A stretch of 23,959 nt of DNA, from NCBI GenBank assembly GCA_020849825.1, contig JADZFP010000607.1, positions 1 through 23,959 on the forward strand, written 5' to 3'. A program made the translations under genes and the position numbers. Source of the DNA: Saprospiraceae bacterium (lineage in GTDB: Bacteria; Bacteroidota; Bacteroidia; Chitinophagales; Saprospiraceae). This document shows, piece after piece, positions 16,113 to 21,827 of the stretch. Numbering within the stretch: position 1 is the first letter of the stretch; the number at the start of each line of letters is the position of its first letter. The notes beneath the pieces are model-generated. The model did not search any database. It was not told where the DNA came from and saw nothing but the letters and a program-made list of their open reading frames with translations.

Positions 16113-17543
16113 TCAGAGACCGTATTTGTCGAGCAAATAGACCAATGCCGTCATACTGGCGGCCCCGAGTTCGAGTTCGCGTTTATTGACCGTATCGAAT
16201 ACGTCGGCGGCAGTATGGTGCACGTCGAAGTAGCGCTGTGAGTCGGGTGAATAACCGCTCAGCAATCCTTTCATGCCTTTCAACGGCCCGATATCGGCGC
16301 CGCTGCCGCCCCGGGTGATGCTCAGACCGTACGGTTCGAGCAGGGGTTCGTAGCCTTCCACTTTTTCAAAAAAGCGCCCGAATACGGCATCATCGCCATC
16401 GAAGGAAAAGCCGCGGGGGGTGAAGCCGCCGGCGTCGCTTTCGATGGCGCAGAGGTGGAATTCGTTTTTGCGTTTGGCTTCTTTTGCGTACTCGGTACCG
16501 CCCCGCAGGCCATTTTCCTCATTCATAAACAGCACGCAACGAATTGTGTGCCGGGGTTGGTAGCCGAGCCGGCGCAGGTTGCGCAACACGTCCATGCTTT
16601 GTACGCAGCCTGCGCCATCGTCGTGCGCGCCATGACCGACGTCCCAGCTGTCGAGGTGGCCGCCGACAAGAATGATATCGCCGGGTTTTTCCCAGCCGCG
16701 TATCTCGCCGATGACGTTGTACGACTGCACATCGGGCAGGGTTTGGCAGTTCATTTTCATAAAAACCTGTACCGGTTGGCCTTTTTTGAGCAAAGCGGAG
16801 AGGCGTTCGGCAGCGTTGGTACTGATGGCTGCTGCCGGGATGAGGGTAAAGGCCGAATCGTAGCGCAGGGTGCCGGTATGCGGATAATCGTCGAGCCGGA
16901 GGCCCATCGAACGCACCAGCACGCCGACGGCGCCGTATTTCGCGGCGCGGGATGCGCCATATACCCGCTGGTCGACGGCGCCGCCGTATGCTTCAAAGGT
17001 GCGGATGCGGGTGGGGTCCATAGGGCGGTTGTAAAAGACGATTTTGCCGCGAAGATTTCGTTCGCCCAGTTGGTCGAGGGCTTCCCAACTGTTTACCTCC
17101 ACTACTTCTGCCTGCAGACCCTTGGCGGGTGTGCTGACTGAGCCGCCGAGTGCCAGGGCGTGCAGACTGAAATTGTCGGCTTTGTTGGCGGCGCCGGCAA
17201 CGCGCACCTGTTCGGCTTCGCCGCGCACCCAGCGGGGCACCATGACCGGCTGAAGCCAGACGGAGTCGAGGCCCAGGGTATCGAGCATGGCCTCCGTCCA
17301 GATTACGGCTTTTTCGGCGCCGGTACTTCCGCTCAGCCGGTGCCCGATTTGAAGCGAAAGGTGCTCGAGCCAGGGATAGCAACGGCCGTCGGTGAGTGAT
17401 TGGCTGTAAATTTTACGGATGTAGGCGGCATCGGCGTCCCGTTCGGCATTTTGTGCAGTGAGCGGGGCAATGAGTGTAGGGGCTACAATAAGTGCAAAAA
17501 CAACCAGTAGTTTGAATGTCAATTTTGACCAAAAATTTTCCAT
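16113..17543 (-). CDS. Secreted M28-family zinc metallopeptidase with PA domain
   Basis: A 476-residue exported enzyme of the carboxypeptidase Q/glutamate carboxypeptidase type, removing amino acids from peptides outside the cytoplasm. A signal peptide covers about residues 1-30 ('FWSKLTFKLLVVFALIVAP...LTAQ'). A PA-like insert (~140-255, 'LRGKIVFYNRPM' and 'RAAKYGAVGVLVRS') is followed by the M28 catalytic domain. Zinc ligands and catalytic residues are visible: His296 and Asp298 (VGGHLDSWD), Asp308 (AHDDGAG), Glu342/Glu343 (NEENG), Asp370 (ESDAGG) and His443 (DVHHT). The longer frame begins with TTG at 17555; ATG 17543 is chosen because it starts the signal peptide. Its substrate range is unknown. 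Upstream is a long AT-rich non-coding interval. Confidence 0.92.
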   Translation of the reverse strand: MENFWSKLTFKLLVVFALIVAPTLIAPLTAQNAERDADAAYIRKIYSQSLTDGRCYPWLEHLSLQIGHRLSGSTGAEKAVIWTEAMLDTLGLDSVWLQPVMVPRWVRGEAEQVRVAGAANKADNFSLHALALGGSVSTPAKGLQAEVVEVNSWEALDQLGERNLRGKIVFYNRPMDPTRIRTFEAYGGAVDQRVYGASRAAKYGAVGVLVRSMGLRLDDYPHTGTLRYDSAFTLIPAAAISTNAAERLSALLKKGQPVQVFMKMNCQTLPDVQSYNVIGEIRGWEKPGDIILVGGHLDSWDVGHGAHDDGAGCVQSMDVLRNLRRLGYQPRHTIRCVLFMNEENGLRGGTEYAKEAKRKNEFHLCAIESDAGGFTPRGFSFDGDDAVFGRFFEKVEGYEPLLEPYGLSITRGGSGADIGPLKGMKGLLSGYSPDSQRYFDVHHTAADVFDTVNKRELELGAASMTALVYLLDKYGL

Positions 17544-17717
17544 TTTCAAAAGCAAATAAAATTATGTTTTATGCAAAGAGACAGAAAAGCGTAATTGAAC
17601 TGAATGGTGATTTTAAAGTTTTTTTGTTAAGCCTCGCCCCTCCTGTGCAGATTTTCATTTTTGGAGAGCGGGAAAACCTTGTTTGAAATTTTTTTTTAAA
17701 AATTCCTGCTTTTGTTC

Positions 17718-17749
17718 TTGTATATAATACACAAAGAGCACTAATTTTG
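17718..17749 (+). promoter_or_regulatory. Bacteroidota-type promoter for a predicted small RNA
   Basis: TTG (17718-17720), a 21-nt spacer, then TAATTTTG (17742-17749). This matches the Bacteroidota sigma-factor consensus (TTG/TTTG, 19-21 nt, TAnnTTTG) and is preceded by an A/T-tract region that could act as an UP-like element. Transcription should begin near 17756. No ORF follows before the terminator at 17811-17846. Confidence 0.68.
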
Positions 17750-17755
17750 TGTCAT

Positions 17756-17846
17756 CAATTTTTGAAATCGTTTCAACGAAAGAATAATTTGGTTTTATTT
17801 GGTTAGGGCTGAGGTAGTGCTGTGGTGGCACTGCCTCATTTTTTTT
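17756..17846 (+). ncRNA. Predicted small RNA, about 90 nt
   Basis: A promoter (17718-17749) and a strong terminator (17811-17846) bracket about 90 nt with no credible coding frame. The predicted RNA has a 5' hairpin TTGAAA-TCG-TTTCAA (about 17760-17775), an unpaired U/A-rich middle (17776-17808) containing 'GGTTTTATTTGGTTAGGG', and the 10-bp terminator stem at the 3' end. The unpaired middle is where a regulatory RNA would pair with mRNAs. I do not recognise the family: it is too short for 6S RNA, tmRNA or RNase P RNA. The neighbours are the divergent M28 peptidase and the downstream alpha-glucan phosphorylase (about 220 nt away). An alternative is a prematurely terminated leader of the phosphorylase gene. 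The start is an estimate from the promoter. Confidence 0.58.
17811..17846 (+). terminator. Strong intrinsic terminator
   Basis: A 10-bp stem GAGGTAGTGC (17811-17820) with GCACTGCCTC (17828-17837), one G-U pair and a 7-nt loop, followed by A and eight T residues (17839-17846). It is a textbook factor-independent terminator on the + strand although no protein gene lies upstream on that strand, so it most likely ends a non-coding RNA. Confidence 0.85.
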
Positions 17847-18065
17847 CTGCTTCCGGGCAGTATTCGATCAAACCCTGCGCCCGTTCGCTTGTTAAAAAGC
17901 AATTTGATTCCGGCTTATTTGAACGGCGTAAAACTATCCAAAAGATTCTCCCTTCCAATGCCGGTTTTGCACCCGAACCCCTTTTTGTCGTAATTACACG
18001 AACCTTCGCGTAAAATCGCCTTACCTTCGCCTCCTCATTTTCCACGAAGTAATTTTTTGAACGAT
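17847..18065 (+). other. Leader and promoter region of the alpha-glucan phosphorylase gene
   Basis: About 220 nt between the small-RNA terminator and the phosphorylase ATG. It holds a near-consensus -7 sequence TACCTTCG (18022-18029) and a nearby repeat of ACCTTCGC (18002-18009 and 18024-18031). No -33 TTG is correctly spaced. No credible ORF or further structure was seen. Confidence 0.35.
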
Positions 18066-20624
18066 ATGCTCGGTAATCTGACCGAAAACGGCGCAAAACT
18101 CAAGCGCATTTTCATCGAACCCAAACTGCCCGCCGGCCTCGCCCCCCTGAACGAACTGGCCCACAACCTCTGGTGGTCGTGGCAGCACGACGCCATCGAT
18201 CTGTTCAAAAGCATCGATGCACAAAAATTTGAACACCTCAACTTTAACCCCGTTGCCCTGCTCGACGAACTGAGTGTGGAAAGGGCCCAGGCTTTGCTCG
18301 ACGATGCCGGTTTTATGGCGCGCCTCGGCAAAGTATACGGCGACTTCAAACAATATACAGAGAAAGCCCCGGCCCCGACCGGCCCGCAAATCGCCTATTT
18401 CTGCATGGAATACGGTCTGCACCAAAGCCTCAGGCTTTATTCGGGCGGACTGGGTGTGCTGGCCGGCGATTACCTCAAGGAAGCCAGCGATTGCAACACC
18501 AACCTGGTATCTGTCGGCCTGTTGTACCGCTACGGGTATTTCCAGCAGGCTATTTCGCTGCGCGGCGAACAAATCCATCAGCTGGATGCCGCCAAATTCA
18601 CCCAATTGCCCCTGCGCCCCGTGCGCGATCAGCGGGGCGAATGGGTAAAAATCCACGTCAACCTGGCCGGGCGCACCGTCTGGATCAAAGTCTGGTTGCT
18701 CTCGGTGGGCCGAATCCATCTTTACCTGCTCGATACCGATATCGACGACAACCGCTGGGAAGACCGCTCCATCACACACCAACTGTACGGCGGCGACAAC
18801 GAAAACCGCCTGCGCCAGGAACTTGTGCTGGGCATCGGCGGCCTGCGCGCCCTGAAAGCCATGGGGCTTAACCCCGACCTGTACCACCTCAATGAAGGCC
18901 ATGCGGCTTTTCTCGGACTGGAACGCCTTCAAAATTATGTAAAAGACAAAAAGTTGTCGTTTGAAGAGGCGCTTGAAGTCGTCCGCTCCACCCAACTTTT
19001 CACGACGCATACGCCTGTCCCGGCCGGCCACGACGCATTTTCGGAAGCGCTGCTGCGCGACTATATTTTTGAATATACCTATGGCCTCAACATCAGCTGG
19101 GAACAGCTCATCGGTATCGGCCGTCTCGTAGCCGCCGACCCCAACGAATTGTTCTCGGTGAGCCACCTGGCCATCCGTACCTCGCAGGAAGTGAACGGTG
19201 TAAGCCGCCTGCACGGCGAAGTGAGCCAGAAAATGTTCAACGACCTTTACCCGGATTACAACTACGCCGAAACCCACATCGGCTACGTCACCAACAGCGT
19301 ACACTTCCCCACCTGGGTGGCCCGGGAATGGTTGGAACTGTATGAAAAAACGTTCGGCAAAGACTTCCTGTCGAACCAGACCGACCACAGCCGCTGGGAA
19401 AAAATCCACAAAGTGCCGTCCGACAAAATTATGGACTTGCGCCGGCTGCTGAAAAAACGCCTGCTCGACTGGGTGCGCAAAACCCTGCAGGAAGATTTTG
19501 CCCGACGGGGCGAAAACCCGAGCGCCACCTTCGAGATCGTCAACGGACTGAACGACGACGCCCTGGTCATCGGTTTCGCCCGCCGTTTTGCCACGTACAA
19601 ACGCGCTACGCTGCTGTTTTCCAACGAAAAACGCCTCGCTGAAATCGTCAACAACGCCGACCGGCCGGTCATCTTCCTGTTTGCCGGCAAGGCGCACCCG
19701 GCCGACAAAGGCGGGCAGGAATTTATCCGACTGATCTACAACACCACCAAAAATCCACTTTTCAAGGGCAAGGTGATTTTCCTGGAAAACTATTCCATGG
19801 AAATGGCCAAACTGCTGGTGCAAGGCGTCGATATCTGGCTGAACAATCCGACCCGCCCCAAAGAAGCCTCCGGTACCTCGGGCATGAAAGCCGTGATGAA
19901 CGGTGTGATGAACTTCTCGGTGCTCGACGGCTGGTGGGTGGAGGGCTACAAAGCCGGCGCCGGCTGGGCATTGCCCGAACACGATACCTATTCCGATCCG
20001 GCGCTGCAAAATGAACTCGACGCAGAGACCATCTACAATATCCTGGAAAACGACATCGTACCGACTTATTACGAGCGCGACGAGAAAGGCGTTTCGGAGC
20101 GCTGGGTAAGCCACGTCCGCAATACTAGTGCCCAAATCGCACCCGAGTTTGTGATGAAACGTATGCTCGACGACTATCAGGAGCGTTTTTACAGCAAACT
20201 CTGGGCCCGCAGCCAAAAACTCAAAAAGAACCACTACGAACCGGTTCGCGAGCTCGTGGAGTGGAAAAATTACCTGCGCCAGGGCTGGGAAGCCATCGAA
20301 CTCAAAGAACTCAAAGCACCCGATACCTACAACCATTCCATGCACCTGGGCGACAAATTCGAGGCGGAAGTGACGCTCGAATTGTACGGTCTGGCGCCTG
20401 AAGACATCGGCGTGGAAGTCGTGTTTTTCCGCCGTGTGACGGTAAAACCACTGGAACTGATTTCCGTCCACGAAATGTCGCTTGAAAACGGCAAATCAAA
20501 GCCGCGCTATGCCTGCCACATCGCTTTGGGTACGGCGGGCGTATTTGAATACGGCTTCCGCATCTTCCCCAAACATCCGCTGCTGGCCCACCGGCAGGAT
20601 TTTGGACTGGTGCGTTGGTTATAA
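18066..20624 (+). CDS. glgP: Alpha-glucan (glycogen/maltodextrin) phosphorylase, GT35, DUF3417 type
   Basis: An enzyme of about 852 residues that splits alpha-1,4-glucans with phosphate to release glucose-1-phosphate, mobilising glycogen or maltodextrins in the cytoplasm. The N-terminus carries the DUF3417 domain typical of the short TIGR02094 branch ('LNELAHNLWWSWQHDAI'). The catalytic parts include 'PQIAYFCMEYGLHQSLRLYSGGLGVLAGDYLK' beginning near residue 105, 'LNEGHAAFLGLERL', 'FTTHTPVPAGHDAF' and the pyridoxal-phosphate region 'EASGTSGMKAVMNGVMNFS' with the expected cofactor lysine at Lys608. The frame extends to a TTG at 18057, but ATG 18066 (MLGNLTENG) is preferred. It is preceded by a predicted small RNA unit and convergent with a Nudix gene 17 nt after its stop. 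No other glycogen gene is in the window. Confidence 0.95.
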   Translation: MLGNLTENGAKLKRIFIEPKLPAGLAPLNELAHNLWWSWQHDAIDLFKSIDAQKFEHLNFNPVALLDELSVERAQALLDDAGFMARLGKVYGDFKQYTEKAPAPTGPQIAYFCMEYGLHQSLRLYSGGLGVLAGDYLKEASDCNTNLVSVGLLYRYGYFQQAISLRGEQIHQLDAAKFTQLPLRPVRDQRGEWVKIHVNLAGRTVWIKVWLLSVGRIHLYLLDTDIDDNRWEDRSITHQLYGGDNENRLRQELVLGIGGLRALKAMGLNPDLYHLNEGHAAFLGLERLQNYVKDKKLSFEEALEVVRSTQLFTTHTPVPAGHDAFSEALLRDYIFEYTYGLNISWEQLIGIGRLVAADPNELFSVSHLAIRTSQEVNGVSRLHGEVSQKMFNDLYPDYNYAETHIGYVTNSVHFPTWVAREWLELYEKTFGKDFLSNQTDHSRWEKIHKVPSDKIMDLRRLLKKRLLDWVRKTLQEDFARRGENPSATFEIVNGLNDDALVIGFARRFATYKRATLLFSNEKRLAEIVNNADRPVIFLFAGKAHPADKGGQEFIRLIYNTTKNPLFKGKVIFLENYSMEMAKLLVQGVDIWLNNPTRPKEASGTSGMKAVMNGVMNFSVLDGWWVEGYKAGAGWALPEHDTYSDPALQNELDAETIYNILENDIVPTYYERDEKGVSERWVSHVRNTSAQIAPEFVMKRMLDDYQERFYSKLWARSQKLKKNHYEPVRELVEWKNYLRQGWEAIELKELKAPDTYNHSMHLGDKFEAEVTLELYGLAPEDIGVEVVFFRRVTVKPLELISVHEMSLENGKSKPRYACHIALGTAGVFEYGFRIFPKHPLLAHRQDFGLVRWL

Positions 20625-20641
20625 TGCCGGTGTGTACGGCA

Positions 20642-21289
20642 CTAATCCAAAATCGCAAAAAACTCACTCAAAATCATGGCCGTCGCCCCCCAAAGCACGC
20701 GCCCTTCGACATCGAAGTAAGGCACTTCACGGATGGTTAGCCCCTGGGCGATGCTGATGTCGGTCGTTTTCCGATTGAGCGGGTCGTTCAATTGCCGGAT
20801 CGGAGGGGTCAGAATATTTTCCACTTCACCCGGATGAGGCTGGAATTCGGGTCGGCCCAGCAGGACCCCGACAAAGGGGTGTACCAAAAAATTACTCACC
20901 GGAATATACAAATCGGTGAGCCGGCCGAGCAGTTCCACTTCCAGGGGCGACACGCCGATTTCTTCATGCGCTTCGCGCAAAGCCGCGGCCGCCAGGTCGT
21001 CGCCGTCGCTTTCTTCCCATCGGCCACCGGGAAAACTGATTTGTCCGCTATGCCGGTCGCGCGGGTTGGTCGTGCGTTGGATCAAAACCGTGCGCCAATC
21101 GTCGTGCTCGTGCCTGCGATGCAGCAAATGCAGGACGCAAGCCACCCGCGCGTCCAGCGGAGGAATCGGGGTATCGTCAAGTTCCTGCAGGCGTCGCATA
21201 CTGGCCATCCGGTATTGGGCGGCGCGCCCCGGCAAAGGCCCCGCCAGTTTTTCCCGCAGTTGCAGAATAAATGGGTCAGTGTTTGTCAT
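20642..21289 (-). CDS. Nudix hydrolase, CoA pyrophosphatase-like
   Basis: A 215-residue Nudix protein of the NudL/YeaB (CoA diphosphatase) type, which would split coenzyme A or its thioesters into 3',5'-ADP and 4'-phosphopantetheine. The Nudix box is clear in the CoA-type form at residues 88-113, starting 'GGRWEESDGDD' and ending 'LREAHEEIGV' with metal-binding Glu106, Glu109 and Glu110. The preceding 'RTTNPRDRHSGQISFPGG' matches the NuCoA motif, which distinguishes this subgroup from other Nudix enzymes. A following 'YIPVSNFLVHPFVGVL' is also typical. The assignment of substrate is by family, not proof. ATG start at 21289. It is convergent with the phosphorylase gene and divergent from the tRNA-like RNA locus. 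Confidence 0.9.
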   Translation of the reverse strand: MTNTDPFILQLREKLAGPLPGRAAQYRMASMRRLQELDDTPIPPLDARVACVLHLLHRRHEHDDWRTVLIQRTTNPRDRHSGQISFPGGRWEESDGDDLAAAALREAHEEIGVSPLEVELLGRLTDLYIPVSNFLVHPFVGVLLGRPEFQPHPGEVENILTPPIRQLNDPLNRKTTDISIAQGLTIREVPYFDVEGRVLWGATAMILSEFFAILD

Positions 21290-21439
21290 CGTTGCTATGT
21301 AAACGCAGAAAACGGGTTTTGTTCGCCATTGTCAAAATGAAAATTTTTCCCCGGACCGCAAGTCTATTTTTTACGATTATTTAATGATTTGGTTATTTAT
21401 TTAAATAAAGTGTAATAATTTTAAATTTTTAATAAAAAA

Positions 21440-21472
21440 TTTGCAATAAAGAAGCGCCTGCCTTTACCTTTG
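21440..21472 (+). promoter_or_regulatory. Consensus Bacteroidota promoter upstream of the tRNA-like RNA
   Basis: TTTG (21440-21443), a 21-nt spacer and TACCTTTG (21465-21472): both elements fit the consensus and the spacing equals that of the promoter at 17718. A very AT-rich tract lies just upstream (21360-21440). Predicted transcription start is near 21479, about 80 nt before the tRNA-like domain and about 350 nt before the thrA ATG. Confidence 0.72.
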
Positions 21473-21478
21473 TCACAT

Positions 21479-21560
21479 CACAAAGCGCGAGAGCGGGTGA
21501 AAAAAGGAAAAAAGTTTCCTGCACAGGACTCCGCTTCGCTCCGCCGCTTTGGATCTATAC
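21479..21560 (+). other. 5' leader of the tRNA-like transcript
   Basis: Between the promoter and the tRNA-like domain the RNA would contain a small hairpin AGGAAA/TTTCCT (about 21507-21524) and a GC-rich stretch with CCGCTTCGCTCCGCCGC (about 21531-21547). No ORF with a credible product is seen. It is either trimmed off as a precursor or part of a longer functional RNA. Confidence 0.4.
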
Positions 21561-21676
21561 TGTGAGGTGATGAAATTGGCAGCCATGCCCTCCTGTCTCG
21601 GGGGTGGGGAGCACAAAACAAAGACCGGGTAACCGGCCCTAATTGCCCCTTGGAGGTTCGACTCCTCCCTTCACAG
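21561..21676 (+). tRNA. Atypical type II tRNA-like RNA (apparent anticodon GUC, 47-nt variable region)
   Basis: A cloverleaf can be folded by eye. Acceptor TGTGAGG (21561-21567) pairs with CTTCACA (21669-21675), one G-U. U8-like T is at 21568. The D arm is ATG/CAT with loop AAATTGGCAGC, very close to bacterial tRNA-Leu. Anticodon stem CCCTC (21588-21592) pairs with GGGGG (21600-21604), with the 7-nt loop CTGTCTC. T arm GGAGG/CCTCC has a canonical loop TTCGACT. The discriminator would be G21676, followed by CCT rather than CCA. Odd points: the loop gives U33, anticodon GUC (aspartate by the code) and U37 instead of a purine, in a Leu/Ser-like body; the variable region is 47 nt (21605-21651) with GGGG/CCCC and an inner CCGG-GTAA-CCGG hairpin. 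It may be a divergent tRNA, a tRNA pseudogene or a tRNA-like regulator. Confidence 0.5.
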
Positions 21677-21687
21677 CCTGAAACTTC

Positions 21688-21732
21688 CCGGGGTTGTCGC
21701 GCCTTTAGCGTGGCAGCCCCGGCTTCATTTTT
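21688..21732 (+). terminator. Terminator or attenuator hairpin between the tRNA-like RNA and thrA
   Basis: A 9-bp stem CCGGGGTTG (21688-21696) with CAGCCCCGG (21714-21722), one G-U pair, an inner CGC/GCG helix, then CTTCA and five T residues (21728-21732). It sits 11 nt after the tRNA-like domain and 95 nt before the thrA ATG. It probably ends the RNA transcript; if readthrough is regulated it would act as a thrA attenuator. The T-run is offset from the stem, so efficiency is uncertain. Confidence 0.55.
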
Positions 21733-21827
21733 GGCATTTTCGATCAAAAAAGCAGGCCAATAAGGTTCCGGGTTGTTTAGCGACAGCAGACCTTTGCACT
21801 CCATTTTTTCACCAGAAGCCATCATTC

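Noticed and set aside
15954..16241. A 95-codon + strand frame preceded by TAGCTTTG
   Set aside because: Its second half is antisense to the end of the M28 peptidase gene and its first half has no recognisable motif; the -7-like match is likely chance.
17799..18013. Short + strand frames of about 63 codons after the small RNA promoter
   Set aside because: They run through the terminator stem and T-run, have no ribosome-binding site, and have no recognisable sequence.
18021..20471. An 816-codon open frame on the minus strand opposite the phosphorylase gene
   Set aside because: It mirrors the codon structure of glgP, has no family motifs, and its residue make-up (very rich in Val, Phe, Gly, His and Gln) is typical of antisense shadows in GC-rich genes. 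glgP on the + strand has full diagnostic motifs.
21585..21632. A 15-codon frame (MPSCLGGGEHKTKTG) inside the tRNA-like RNA, as a tmRNA-like tag or Thr leader peptide
   Set aside because: It has only two Thr codons and no ribosome-binding site, overlaps paired cloverleaf bases, and lacks the tmRNA layout, where both tRNA halves lie at the RNA ends.
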